NCBI GenBank assembly: GCA_963771655.1
Contig: CAVYUG010000009.1
Coordinates: 248,001-312,000 of the forward strand
Source: JAWVFM01 sp963771655
GTDB taxonomy: Bacteria; Actinomycetota; Thermoleophilia; Solirubrobacterales; 70-9
DNA: 64,000 nucleotides
Direction of reading: 5' to 3'
Numbering within the stretch: the stretch's first letter is position 1; each line of letters begins with the position of its first letter. Positions 21,375 through 30,123 of the stretch are shown piece by piece. Under the pieces are notes generated by a model. That model was not told the DNA's origin, made no database searches, and saw only the letters and a program-made list of their open reading frames with translations. The position numbers and the translations under genes were made by a program.

Positions 21375-24300
21375 ATGAGACGCCACCTAACGATGATCGC
21401 GGCGCTGGCGGTTCTGGCAACCGTCATCGCGGCCGCGGCCGCGAGCGCCGCCGGGCCCATCCAGACCGGGCAGGGCGGCGTTCAGATCACTCTGCCGGGC
21501 GGTGGGACGCTGCCCCCCATCGGCGCCCTCCCCCAGTGCGCGAACCTCGTCGACGACGACGGCAACGGCCTCGTCGACATGAACGACCCCGGCTGCTCCG
21601 GGCCGCTCGACACGAGCGAGTCCGGCGGCACGCCCGCTCCGCCCCCGACCGGTCCCACCGGGCCGACCGGGCCGACCGGCCCCACCGGCCCCACCGGCCC
21701 CACCGGGCCCACCGGGCCGACCGGCCCAGGCGGCACCACCGGGTCGCCGGGCGGCGCCCCGGGCGGAGGTACCGACGGCGGGTCGAGCGGCGGCTCGTTC
21801 GGCCCCGGCGGCGGCTCCGCGAGCCGATCGTTCGGCGCGGCTCACGGCCTCGGCGGAAAGAACAAGCACAGGCGCAACAATTCCGGCGGCGTCGAGGCCA
21901 ACCCCATGAAGCCGCCGCCCCCGCGAACTTCGACCGGCGTTCCGACCAACTCGAACCCCACGGTCACGATCGCCGGCGCCTCGGCGGCTCCGCTGGGCGT
22001 CCCGAGCTTTGTCATCTCCCAGTTCACGATCCCGCCGTTCCTGCTTCCGATCTACCAGGCCTGCGGCACCGAGTACGGCATCCCATGGAACGTGCTCGCC
22101 GGCATCAACAAGATCGAGACCGGGTTCGGAACCAACCTCAACGTCTCGACGGCCGGCGCGGTCGGGTGGATGCAGTTCCTGCCCTCGACCTGGAAGGCGT
22201 ACGGCGTCGACGCCAACGGCGACGGGCAGGCGGATCCGTACAACCCCGTGGACGCGATCTGCGCCGCGGCGCGCTATCTGAAGGCCGCCGGCGGCCAGAA
22301 CGACATCCGCAAGTCGGTCTTCGCCTACAACCACGCGTCCTGGTACGTCGATGAGGTCATGCTGTACGCGCGCCAGTACGGCGCCGTTCCGCAGGGCCTC
22401 CTCGGATCGCTCACCGGCCTCACCCAGGGCGACCGCTTCCCGGTCGCCGCAAACGCGCGCTATGCCGATGACATCGTCGACCGCCAGGCCGCGCAGCGGG
22501 CGAAGCCGCGCACGGGCGTGACCGGAAACGTCGCCGACGTAGTCACAAGCTCACCTACACGTCGAGGGATCGACATCTACTCCCACCCCGGCGCGCCGGT
22601 GATCGCCGTCAACGACGGGACCATCAAGAAAATGGGCCACAGCAAGCAGCTCGGCAATTACATCGTGCTCGAGGACGGCTACGGCAACCGGTTCATCTAC
22701 GCTGAGCTCGGTTCGCTCGCCAAGGGCTACCCCGTGCCGAAGGAGCAGAAGCTCACCGCCGCGGACTTCAGCCTCAAGCGCCCCGGCCACGACGCGCTGC
22801 CGCAAGAGCCGGCCAGCGCGGGTACGCCGGGCGCTAAGGCCACGGCGGCAAGCGCCAAGGGAGCCGCCGCGAAGAAGGATGCCGCCAAGGCTGCCAAGCG
22901 CGGCACGGCCAAGAAGGGCGCGGCGAAGCAGGTCAGGCGGCCCGCCCCGGCGCAGCCGAACCCGGCCGCGCAGGTCGAGCGGGCCGCGGCAAAGCCCGGC
23001 CCGACGAACACCGAGGACCTCCGGCCCCGCCTGTACGCGCTTCCGAAGCGCACGCGATCGAGCAACGGGGGCGGTGTCACCGGCCAGCTCGACAACCTCC
23101 TCAAGCACCGGATGATCGGCTACCACTCGGTGAAGGCGTATCTCGGCGACGTCCTCCACTTCGACAACAAGACGATGAGCCTGCGGCCGCTCCACGTCGG
23201 CTCACGCGTCCCGGGCGGCACCGTGCTCGGCCGCATCGGCCAGGTGCCCGGCAGCGCCCCGCACGTCAACTTCGCGATTCGCCCGACGGGCGCCGGCGCC
23301 CCGAAGATCGACCCGAAGCCGATTCTCGACGGCTGGAAGCTCCTCGAGGACACGGCGATCTACCGGGCGGCCGGCAAGGATCCGTTCAACCCCCACGCCA
23401 GCATCACCCAGGCCCTGCTCGCCTCGAAGCAGCAGCTCGAGCGGCAGGTCCTTGCGGATCCGCGGCTCGAGATCTACCAATGCGGCCGCAACGACATCGG
23501 TACCGGGCAGGTCGACCAGAGGGTTCTCTCGGGGATGGAGTACCTTGCCGACAACGGCTACCGCCTGACGATCACGTCGCTGCGGTGCGGTAGCTCGAAG
23601 AAGAGCCTGGCCAAGGCAGGCGCGCAGAGGGGCGACAAGACCGGGAGCTCGGTTGAGATCTCCGCGATCGACGGCATCCCGGTGGCGGGGCACACCGGGC
23701 AGGGCTCGCTCACCGAATCCGTCGTGAAGACCTCGCTGCAGCTCCAGGGCGTCATGACCCCGGAGGAGGTCATCTCGCCCGAGAACCTGCCGGGCTCCGT
23801 GAGCTTCTCGCTCCCTGACTACCAGGACAGGATCCACATCGGGTTCCTGCCGCTCTCCGGCTCCGGCTACCAGTTCCCGTTCCTCTCCTACACCTGGGGC
23901 CGCACCGACATGGGCGTCGACTTCACGGGCAACGGCCCGATCGTCGCCATCGGCAACGCGCGGATCCTGGCCACCGGCGCTCCGGGCTGGCCGAACGGCG
24001 GCGCCGGGCCCGCGGGACAGGGCGTCCTGTACAAGCTCCTCGACGGACCGAAGGCCGGCCGCATCGTCTATGTCTACGAGGGCGTGGTGCCCACGGTGAA
24101 GGCCGGCCAGACAGTCGTCGCCGGGCAGCGGATCGCCACCTTCTATCCCGGTAGCTCGATGGAGATCGGGTGGGCCGACGCGGCCGGCCGGCCGCTCGCC
24201 GCTCCGGTCTACTCCGAGGGCGACGTCACGAAGTGGGGCACCGATTTCCGCAACTTCCTCGTCGGCCTGGGCGGAGGCCCGGGCAAGGTGGGTCGCCAGT

Positions 24301-24446
24301 TCAACCAGCTGCTGCGGGCGGGCCAGTGGAAGAAGCTGATCGGGCGCATCGGCACCCTCCAGCAGCCGAGCGTCGCGACCGAGCCTTCGAAGTACGCGGT
24401 GAAGACACACCACAACGGGTCGCTCAAGGGCTCGGCGCACCGCTAG
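21375..24446 (+). CDS. Secreted multidomain cell-wall protein: collagen-like tract, lytic transglycosylase, M23-like segments
   Basis: 1023 residues with a Sec signal (MRRHLTMIAALAVLATVIAAA). A Cys-bounded Asp-rich loop (CANLVDDDGNGLVDMNDPGC) follows at about 55-75, then eight Gly-Pro-Thr repeats (93-116) and a Gly/Ser linker. At about 220-350 is a soluble lytic transglycosylase core of MltB/SLT type: NKIETGFG with the catalytic Glu, AGAVGWMQFLPSTW, and a calcium-like DANGDGQADPYNP. Later parts resemble M23/LytM (RRGIDIYSHPGAPVIAVNDG at about 395, SAPHVNFAI at about 635, TDMGVDFTGNG at about 855), but the HxH zinc ligands are degenerate, so these are probably structural. An Ala/Lys-rich linker sits at about 485-545. 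It should act in peptidoglycan turnover outside the membrane. Confidence 0.9.
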   Translation: MRRHLTMIAALAVLATVIAAAAASAAGPIQTGQGGVQITLPGGGTLPPIGALPQCANLVDDDGNGLVDMNDPGCSGPLDTSESGGTPAPPPTGPTGPTGPTGPTGPTGPTGPTGPTGPGGTTGSPGGAPGGGTDGGSSGGSFGPGGGSASRSFGAAHGLGGKNKHRRNNSGGVEANPMKPPPPRTSTGVPTNSNPTVTIAGASAAPLGVPSFVISQFTIPPFLLPIYQACGTEYGIPWNVLAGINKIETGFGTNLNVSTAGAVGWMQFLPSTWKAYGVDANGDGQADPYNPVDAICAAARYLKAAGGQNDIRKSVFAYNHASWYVDEVMLYARQYGAVPQGLLGSLTGLTQGDRFPVAANARYADDIVDRQAAQRAKPRTGVTGNVADVVTSSPTRRGIDIYSHPGAPVIAVNDGTIKKMGHSKQLGNYIVLEDGYGNRFIYAELGSLAKGYPVPKEQKLTAADFSLKRPGHDALPQEPASAGTPGAKATAASAKGAAAKKDAAKAAKRGTAKKGAAKQVRRPAPAQPNPAAQVERAAAKPGPTNTEDLRPRLYALPKRTRSSNGGGVTGQLDNLLKHRMIGYHSVKAYLGDVLHFDNKTMSLRPLHVGSRVPGGTVLGRIGQVPGSAPHVNFAIRPTGAGAPKIDPKPILDGWKLLEDTAIYRAAGKDPFNPHASITQALLASKQQLERQVLADPRLEIYQCGRNDIGTGQVDQRVLSGMEYLADNGYRLTITSLRCGSSKKSLAKAGAQRGDKTGSSVEISAIDGIPVAGHTGQGSLTESVVKTSLQLQGVMTPEEVISPENLPGSVSFSLPDYQDRIHIGFLPLSGSGYQFPFLSYTWGRTDMGVDFTGNGPIVAIGNARILATGAPGWPNGGAGPAGQGVLYKLLDGPKAGRIVYVYEGVVPTVKAGQTVVAGQRIATFYPGSSMEIGWADAAGRPLAAPVYSEGDVTKWGTDFRNFLVGLGGGPGKVGRQFNQLLRAGQWKKLIGRIGTLQQPSVATEPSKYAVKTHHNGSLKGSAHR
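21651..21722 (+). repeat. Eight tandem Gly-Pro-Thr codon triplets
   Basis: A 9-bp unit (GGN CCN ACC) is repeated eight times and encodes a collagen-like (GPT)8 tract. The copies differ only at wobble positions. Such tracts change length easily by slippage. Confidence 0.9.
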
Positions 24447-24671
24447 GCCTCGGGTCCCGCCACGCCCACCTTCACGTTCGTCCAACTCGAGCTCGCCGGA
24501 GCGACCGGCATCGCCGACGGCCGCTATCCGCTTCGCGAGCGAGGCGCGAGCGGAACGGACGCGACCGGGGTCCTGGTCGTTCAGACGGCCGGTGCCCCGG
24601 CCGCCACGGGCGGGCGACTGCGGCGCAAGCCCCGGGCGCGTCGGGTCGAGCCCGATGAGGACCCCACGCCG

Positions 24672-25343
24672 ATGCCGATGACGCGCCTGACCGTCATCTC
24701 GGCCACGCCTCTGGACGCCGGGTCGGCGGCGGAGCGGTGGCTCGTCGAACTCGCCTCCGACGGCGACGCGCTCGAGGAGGAGGTCGAGGGCGGGCTCGCC
24801 ACCGTGAACCGCGCGCTCCACGCTCACGCCGTCGGCACGCATGACCCGTCGCTCTCACAGATCGGGCGCGCCGATCCGCTCGCCGTCCGGGTCGGCTACG
24901 GCACCGGAGAGGAGCTCGCCGACGGGCGCTGGACCCGCGCCGTCGATGCACCGGCGCCCGAGCGCCGTGCCCGCCGCGCGGAGGCGCTGCGGCCGGCCGA
25001 GCGGGTCGCCTCGGTGCTCGGCGGTCACGAGCGCCCGGATGCCTGCGAGACGCTTCTGCTCCGAGCCCGCGCCGACCTCGATGCCGGGCGTGACCGCGAG
25101 GCCGCGCTTCAGCTCCAGGTCGGTCTCGATGCTCTGCTCGCCGAGGTCGGCCCGGAGGCGGGGCCCGACCAGGGCGACGATCTCGCCGACCTCGAGGACC
25201 GGCGGGCGGCGGTGGGGACGATCGCCGATGCAGCGCTCCGGGGCCGGCTGGACCTCGGAGACGTCGGAGAGCTCGAGGACGCGCTCGGCGTCTGCGAGCG
25301 CGTGCTGCGGCGGCGCCGGATCCTCGGCGCGGGCCGGGGCTAG
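24672..25343 (+). CDS. Conserved-looking hypothetical protein, true start probably upstream
   Basis: From ATG 24672 the protein has 223 residues: TRLTVISATPLDAGSAAERW, then NRALHAHAVGTHDPSLSQIG and RVGYGTGEELADGRW, soluble and Ala/Leu/Arg-rich, family unknown to me. The frame is open back to the TAG of the preceding gene (24444-24446), and the 75 upstream codons read like protein (FVQLELAGATGIADGRYPLR) yet contain no ATG, GTG or TTG. So either a near-cognate start (ACG at about 24474), stop readthrough, or a sequence error is involved. It overlaps the HAD gene by 4 bp tail to tail. Confidence 0.75.
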   Translation: MPMTRLTVISATPLDAGSAAERWLVELASDGDALEEEVEGGLATVNRALHAHAVGTHDPSLSQIGRADPLAVRVGYGTGEELADGRWTRAVDAPAPERRARRAEALRPAERVASVLGGHERPDACETLLLRARADLDAGRDREAALQLQVGLDALLAEVGPEAGPDQGDDLADLEDRRAAVGTIADAALRGRLDLGDVGELEDALGVCERVLRRRRILGAGRG

Positions 25344-26011
25344 ACGGCGCGCTCGAGCCCGAGCGCGCGCCAGACCGCGGGGTCGGAAAGCGAGGGGGCG
25401 ACGAGGTCGGCCCCGTCGAGCTGGACGCCGGGGACCGACGGCACCCCAATCACCCCCATTCCCGCTTCGCTCGCCGCGGCGACGCCCGTCGCGGTGTCCT
25501 CGAGGCCTACGGCGTGCCCCGGCGCCACGCCGAGCGCGCGGCATGCCTCCGCATAGAGCGCCGGGTCGGGCTTGTGCGCGTGGCCGTGATCCGGCGTCAG
25601 GCGCACGGCGAAGCGCCCGTGGAAGCCGCTCGCCGCGAGAACCGCGTCGACGAAGACCAACGGGGAGTTCGAGACGAGCCCGATCGGCGTCCTCGCTTCC
25701 GCGAGCGCGTCGAGCAGCTCGACTGCGCCGGGCATCGGCTCGACCCCGCCCTCGGCCTCGACGAGCACGCGGCGGTTGAGCTCGTCGAGGAGCTCCGCCC
25801 CCTCTCCGGGCTCCTCGAGCATCGCCTCCAGGAGCCTCTCGGCGCGCGGCCCGGCGACACCAACCATCTCGCGCTTGTGCTCGGGTGTGAACTCCCTCCC
25901 GCGCGCCTCGAACAGCTTGCGCTCGGCCTTGGTCCACAGGCTCTCGGTCTCCAGGAGGAGCCCGTCGTTGTCGAAGACGACGGCGTCAGGTGGCGGAGCC
26001 GGCAGGCTCAA
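25340..26011 (-). CDS. HAD-superfamily hydrolase (beta-phosphoglucomutase-like)
   Basis: 223 residues. Motif I is VVFDNDGLLLETES (nucleophile and acid Asp pair), motif II the Ser in GLVSNSPLVFVD, motif III the Lys in HAHKPDPALYAEA, and motif IV GLEDTATG. A helical cap lies between motifs I and II. It probably removes phosphate from a small metabolite, substrate unknown. The sirtuin gene ends 6 bp upstream, so the two are likely co-transcribed. Confidence 0.9.
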   Translation of the reverse strand: MSLPAPPPDAVVFDNDGLLLETESLWTKAERKLFEARGREFTPEHKREMVGVAGPRAERLLEAMLEEPGEGAELLDELNRRVLVEAEGGVEPMPGAVELLDALAEARTPIGLVSNSPLVFVDAVLAASGFHGRFAVRLTPDHGHAHKPDPALYAEACRALGVAPGHAVGLEDTATGVAAASEAGMGVIGVPSVPGVQLDGADLVAPSLSDPAVWRALGLERAV

Positions 26012-26017
26012 CGGCCG

Positions 26018-26776
26018 CTAGTCGAGCTCGGCGAGCACGGCCTCGAGCTCGGCGACCACGTCCCCGTCGAGCCGCGCCGCGGCGAGGGAGTCGTACGGCG
26101 TCGGCCCCTGGGTGACGATCGCGACCTGGCCCCCGCCGGCCAGCGTCAACTCGGGCAGTCCCGCCACCGGATAGACCTCGAGCGAGGTCCCGATGCAGAG
26201 GAGAAGGTCCGCGCGCTCGCAGAGGGCGCGGGCCTGCGTCATCGCCGACTCGGGCAGGAGCTCGCCGAAGAGCACCACGTCGGGCTTCACCTTCCCCATG
26301 CACCCGGGACAGGTGGCGACCCCGTCCTCGTCGAACAGCCGCTCCACCTGATCCAGGTCGAAGCTAGCTCCGCAGGTGGTGCAGCTCGAGGAGGCGATCG
26401 AGCCGTGCATCTCGATGATCCGCTCGGAGCCCGCGCGGCGGTGCAGCCGATCGATGTTCTGCGTGATCACCGACTCGAGCAGCCCGCGCCGCTCGAGCTC
26501 GGCGAGCGCGCCGTGGGCCGGGTTCGGCTCCTTGTCGGCGAGGGTGTCGAAGCGCGGCCGGTAGTACTCCCAGAATCCCTTGGTGTCGCGATGGAAGGCG
26601 TCGATGTGGGCCACCTTCATCGGGTCGACCTTTGTCCAAAGGCCGGTGCCCGGGGAACGGAAGTCGGGGATGCCCGAAGGGACCGAGATGCCGGCGCCGG
26701 TGAGGGCGACCGTGGAGCGCGACTCGCGGATGAGGTCCGCGAGCTGGTCGGCTCCCGTGGCTACTTGCCCGACCAT
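26018..26776 (-). CDS. cobB: Sir2-family NAD-dependent protein deacylase
   Basis: 252 residues with GAGISVPSGIPDFRSPG (NAD site), ITQNIDRLHRRAG, catalytic His in IEMHGSIAS, two CxxC pairs for zinc (CTTC, CPGC), and GTSLEVYPVAGLP. Class is not certain: the class III Tyr/Arg pair of desuccinylases is not evident from what I see. Its start overlaps the 3' end of the fused beta-oxidation gene by 16 bp, which suggests coupled expression with acyl-CoA metabolism. Confidence 0.93.
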   Translation of the reverse strand: MVGQVATGADQLADLIRESRSTVALTGAGISVPSGIPDFRSPGTGLWTKVDPMKVAHIDAFHRDTKGFWEYYRPRFDTLADKEPNPAHGALAELERRGLLESVITQNIDRLHRRAGSERIIEMHGSIASSSCTTCGASFDLDQVERLFDEDGVATCPGCMGKVKPDVVLFGELLPESAMTQARALCERADLLLCIGTSLEVYPVAGLPELTLAGGGQVAIVTQGPTPYDSLAAARLDGDVVAELEAVLAELD

Positions 26777-28761
26777 TTGGGGGTGCGCTTGCCGAGGAAG
26801 GCGCCGATGCCCTCCTTCGCGTCATCGGAGAGGAAGGCCTTGGCGAAGCCCGCCTTCTCGGCCTCGATGCCCTCATCCAGGTCGCCCTTGTGCGACACGG
26901 TCTTGACCTGCTCCACCGCCACCGGCGCCTGGGAGGCGAGCTTTCGCGCCCAGCCGAGCGCCGTGTCGAAGAGCTCATGGTCGGGGACGATCCGGGTCGC
27001 GAGCCCGTGCTCGAACGCCTCCGAGGCGGTGATCGCGTCGCCCACCAGGTTCATCTCGAGCGCCTTCCCCGGCCCGACTAGACGCGGGAGGCGCTGGGTG
27101 CCTCCGAAGCCGGGGATGATGCCGAGCTTGATCTCCGGCTGGCCGAAGATGGCGGAGCTCGCCGCGATCCGGAAGTCGCAGGCCATGGCGAGCTCACAGC
27201 CGCCGCCGAACGCGAGCGAGTTGACCGCGGCGATCGTCGCAACGCGCCCTGAGCCGAGCTCTCGAAGCAGGTCATGCCCCGCCGCGGAGACCTTCGCGCC
27301 CTCCTGAGGATCGACCTGCGTGAACGCCTTGATATCGGCGCCGGCGGAGAAGACCACCGGGATCGCCGAGCACACGAGCAGCGCGTGGACGTCGCCCGTG
27401 TCGTTGACCTTCTTCCATACCGATCCGAGGTCCTCGATCACCTGCGGCGAGATCGCGTTCATCGGCGGGTTCGCGAGCCAGGCGATGGCGACGCCGTCGC
27501 CGCGGGTTTCGAGCTTCACGGTTTCGGCCTGGTCGCCCTCGTCGGCCCGCGGGTACGCGTAGAAGCCCTGGCCGGCCTTCTGGCCGAGCCGGCCCTGCGC
27601 CACGAGGCGCTTCAGCGTGCGGGGCGGAGTGAAGCGCTCGCCCTTCTCGCCGGCCAGCTTCTCGAGCTTCTCGTAGGTGGTGTCGAGACCGTCGAGGTCG
27701 GCCTTCATGAACGGGGGGAAGATCCCGCGCCGCGGGTCCATGCCGGCGCCGGCCATCATCCCGAGGTCGATCTCGCGGGTGGAGCACACCCCTTCCTCGA
27801 GGAGGAGACACGCCTCCACCAGGGCCTTCAGCGTGAAGAGCTCCGCCAGGTCCTCGGGTGGGTCCGCGTCGCCGGGGACCTGCGGCTCGCCGTCCTTGTA
27901 GAGGCCCTCACCGCCCGTCTTCGCTCCGAGCTTGCCCTCATCCACGAGCTTCTTCATCCCCTGATGCACGTAGAAGCTGTCGCCGTAGGACTCGCGGAGG
28001 TGCTCGGCGACGTGGACGATCGTGTCGAGGCCGAGCAGGTCGCCGAGGATGAACGGGCCCATCGGCGCCGTGTTCGCGGCCGCCACCCCCTCATCGATCT
28101 TCTTGATGGAGAGGCCGTGCTCCTCCTGCTCGCGCCAGATCTCGCCGACGGCCGAGTTGAGGATGCGGTTGACGACGAAACCGGGGACTTCAGCGCAGGT
28201 GATCGGCTGCTTGCGGATGGTCTGGGCGAAATTGATGGCCGCCTCGACCGTCTCCTCCGAGGTGTCATCGCCCTCCACGATCTCGAGCAGCGGCATCACG
28301 GAGGCCGGATAGAAGAAGTGAAAGCCCACGACCTTGTCCGGCCGGAGCGTCGCCTCGCCCATCTCGGTGATCGAGAGCGACGACGTGTTGGACGCGAGGA
28401 TGGCGTGGCCGGGCGTCGCCTCGTCGAGCTCGGCGAACACCTGCTGCTTGATCTCCATCTTCTCGGGCGCCGCCTCGACCACGAAGTCGACGTCACCAAA
28501 GGCCTCGTAGCTCGTCGCGCCGGTGATGAGCTCCATCACCTCGTCCAGCCGCGCGTCGGCCTGCTCCTGGGTCAGCTTCTCCTTCTTGACCAAGCTCCCG
28601 AGCTGGCGCTCCGTCACCTCGCGCGCCTTCTCGAGCCCGGCGTCGACGAACTTCTGGTCGATGTCCTTCAGCACGACGGGGACGTCGGCATTGGCGATCG
28701 CCTGGGCGATCTCGCCGCCCATCGTCCCGGCGCCGACGACGGCGGCCTTGAATACGAACAA
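26761..28761 (-). CDS. Fused 3-hydroxyacyl-CoA dehydrogenase / enoyl-CoA hydratase
   Basis: A 666-residue bifunctional beta-oxidation enzyme. The N-terminal half is an NAD-dependent 3-hydroxyacyl-CoA dehydrogenase (AAVVGAGTMGGEIAQAIA at 5-22, FHFFYPASVMPLLEIV with the catalytic His, then PGFVVNRIL and a second C-domain repeat). The C-terminal about 260 residues are a crotonase fold (VFSAGADIKAFTQ, NSLAFGGGCELAMACDFRIA, then IKLGIIPGFGGTQRLPRLVG). This order is the reverse of E. coli FadB. The start is TTG 28761, preceded at 5-nt spacing by a perfect AGGAGG (28767-28772). An upstream ATG at 28821 has no such site. Confidence 0.94.
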   Translation of the reverse strand: MFVFKAAVVGAGTMGGEIAQAIANADVPVVLKDIDQKFVDAGLEKAREVTERQLGSLVKKEKLTQEQADARLDEVMELITGATSYEAFGDVDFVVEAAPEKMEIKQQVFAELDEATPGHAILASNTSSLSITEMGEATLRPDKVVGFHFFYPASVMPLLEIVEGDDTSEETVEAAINFAQTIRKQPITCAEVPGFVVNRILNSAVGEIWREQEEHGLSIKKIDEGVAAANTAPMGPFILGDLLGLDTIVHVAEHLRESYGDSFYVHQGMKKLVDEGKLGAKTGGEGLYKDGEPQVPGDADPPEDLAELFTLKALVEACLLLEEGVCSTREIDLGMMAGAGMDPRRGIFPPFMKADLDGLDTTYEKLEKLAGEKGERFTPPRTLKRLVAQGRLGQKAGQGFYAYPRADEGDQAETVKLETRGDGVAIAWLANPPMNAISPQVIEDLGSVWKKVNDTGDVHALLVCSAIPVVFSAGADIKAFTQVDPQEGAKVSAAGHDLLRELGSGRVATIAAVNSLAFGGGCELAMACDFRIAASSAIFGQPEIKLGIIPGFGGTQRLPRLVGPGKALEMNLVGDAITASEAFEHGLATRIVPDHELFDTALGWARKLASQAPVAVEQVKTVSHKGDLDEGIEAEKAGFAKAFLSDDAKEGIGAFLGKRTPKWSGK

Positions 28762-28807
28762 GCTTCCCTCCTGGGATTGGATCACTGGGTCTTGGGGGCG
28801 CGGAAGG

Positions 28808-29248
28808 CTATCGGCCTTCAAGCTCAGCCCGGAGCGCCGTCAGCGAGCGGGCGAGCGACGCCCCCATCTGCGAGCGCACGAAGAACAGGTCCGCGGCACG
28901 TGCGAAGAACCCGCGGTCGCGGAGCGCGTACGTGAGCTCCTGGCGGATGCGCGTGCCGCCGGCCGTCGGCTGGAACGTCGTCACCAGCTCGCCCTCAGCC
29001 TCGGGGTCCGAGAACGCGATCCGGTGGAGATGCCGGGGCTCGTGCTCGGCGACCCGCTCGGTGACCTCGCCCCGCCCGGCGCGCCCCGAGCGCCACACGA
29101 GCGTCCCGCCCGCCTGGGGGTAGCCGTCGGAGGAGACGACCGATGCGAACTGGTCGACCCAGTCGCGCCAGCGGTCGGCATCGAAGTAGGCGTCCCAGGC
29201 CACGGCCGGCTCCGCCGCGATCTCCACCTCAGCGCCGACCGTCGCCAT
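28808..29248 (-). CDS. SRPBCC-family (START-like) protein
   Basis: 146 residues with the helix-grip pattern: VEIAAEPAVAWDAYFDADRW at the start, FSDPEAEGELVTTFQPTAGGT in the sheet, and a long C-terminal helix. Polyketide cyclase/dehydrase-like or lipid-binding, ligand unknown. Its ATG lies inside the 3' end of the padR gene (20-bp overlap), so regulator and effector are coupled. Confidence 0.85.
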   Translation of the reverse strand: MATVGAEVEIAAEPAVAWDAYFDADRWRDWVDQFASVVSSDGYPQAGGTLVWRSGRAGRGEVTERVAEHEPRHLHRIAFSDPEAEGELVTTFQPTAGGTRIRQELTYALRDRGFFARAADLFFVRSQMGASLARSLTALRAELEGR

Positions 29249-29684
29249 AGACCTCCTTCTTGATGAGGGTCAGCGAGCGCACGATCGAGTCGAGGAAGGG
29301 CTCGAGCTCGGCGACCAGCCGCCGGTACTCGCGGCGCCCGGCAGCCGTGATCGAGTAGTACCGGCGGGTGCGCCGATCGGGATGCTCCCAGCGGCCCTCG
29401 ATCATCCCGCGCGCCTCGAGGTCGCGCAGCAGCGGGTAGATCGTGTTCGGGTTCACCGACAGGACGCCACCGGTCATCGACTCGATCTCCTCGATCAGCC
29501 GGTTGCCGTAGCCGGGCTCGGAGTTGAGAAGGTGCAGCACGAGCATCGGCACGACATCGCGGCGGCGAACCTCACCGCCGAACACGTCGAGCGCCCCCGC
29601 CGTCGCGCGCCCGGCCCGGCGCCGCGGCTTGGCCGCCCCACGCTCGCGGGCGGCACGAGCAGCGCGCGCAACCGGATCGCTCAC
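29229..29684 (-). CDS. PadR-family transcriptional regulator
   Basis: 151 residues: a basic Ala/Arg leader, then the winged HTH of PadR (MLVLHLLNSEPGYGNRLIEEI, VNPNTIYPLLRDLEARGMIEG, RRYYSITAAGRREYRRL) and a short C-terminal helix for dimerisation. It is the first gene of a pair with the SRPBCC protein. PadR proteins usually repress their own operon, but no clear palindrome is seen in the 115 bp upstream. Confidence 0.92.
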   Translation of the reverse strand: MSDPVARAARAARERGAAKPRRRAGRATAGALDVFGGEVRRRDVVPMLVLHLLNSEPGYGNRLIEEIESMTGGVLSVNPNTIYPLLRDLEARGMIEGRWEHPDRRTRRYYSITAAGRREYRRLVAELEPFLDSIVRSLTLIKKEVYGDGRR

Positions 29685-29799
29685 CGCCGCGACTATACGC
29701 GCGGGGCCGGAGCGCCGAGCAGCCCCAAGTGACGACCGTCACCCAGCCGCTCCGGCGGATCGCCTAGGCTGGTCTTGGCTGCCAACAGGAGGAGAGCGG

Positions 29800-30063
29800 A
29801 TGGCGAACATGGAGCTTCAGACGCGGAACCAGTTCGAACGGGTGGACCTGAGCGGCCCCCAGTCGACCGGGGTCCAGCTTCGGTCCAGGAGGGGCCTGAC
29901 GATCTACGCGATCGTCTCGACGGCGATACTCATCGTCCTCGGCTACGCGGCGATCCAGGAGATCAGCGGCTGGGCGGGCGCGGTGGTCTTCGGCGTGATC
30001 CTGCTCAACCTGGTCGGCCTGATGATCGCGGTCAGGCCCGGTCGCAAGACGCCCTGGGGCTGA
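29800..30063 (+). CDS. Small two-TM membrane protein
   Basis: 87 residues from ATG 29800, preceded by AGGAGGAG. A polar N-terminus of about 35 residues is followed by two hydrophobic helices (LTIYAIVSTAILIVLGYAAI and GAVVFGVILLNLVGLMIAV) and a short basic tail. Function unknown. It is divergent from padR. Confidence 0.75.
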   Translation: MANMELQTRNQFERVDLSGPQSTGVQLRSRRGLTIYAIVSTAILIVLGYAAIQEISGWAGAVVFGVILLNLVGLMIAVRPGRKTPWG

Positions 30064-30079
30064 GCCTCGCGCGGCGAAG

Positions 30080-30123
30080 GCCGTCCCGGTTGAACCGGCA
30101 GGAGTGGGTCTAACCAGGACGGC
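30080..30123. repeat. Intergenic structured repeat, copy 1
   Basis: GCCGTCC (30080-30086) pairs with GGACGGC (30117-30123). An inner CCGG/CCGG hairpin lies at 30086-30098. The 3' half, GGGTCTAACCAGGACGG, closely matches the element at 43231-43247. It follows the small membrane protein gene and may act as its terminator. Confidence 0.5.

Noticed and set aside
21651..21722. Possible CRISPR or satellite repeat.
   Set aside because: It is an in-frame 9-bp codon repeat giving Gly-Pro-Thr, with no spacers.
24444..25343. General recoding of TAG as a sense codon, suggested by in-frame continuation after TAG at 24444, 32089 and 63444.
   Set aside because: TAG ends many complete genes here at the expected family length (for example ftsH, the cupin and the large cyclase), so general reassignment is not supported. 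Local readthrough or near-cognate starts remain possible.
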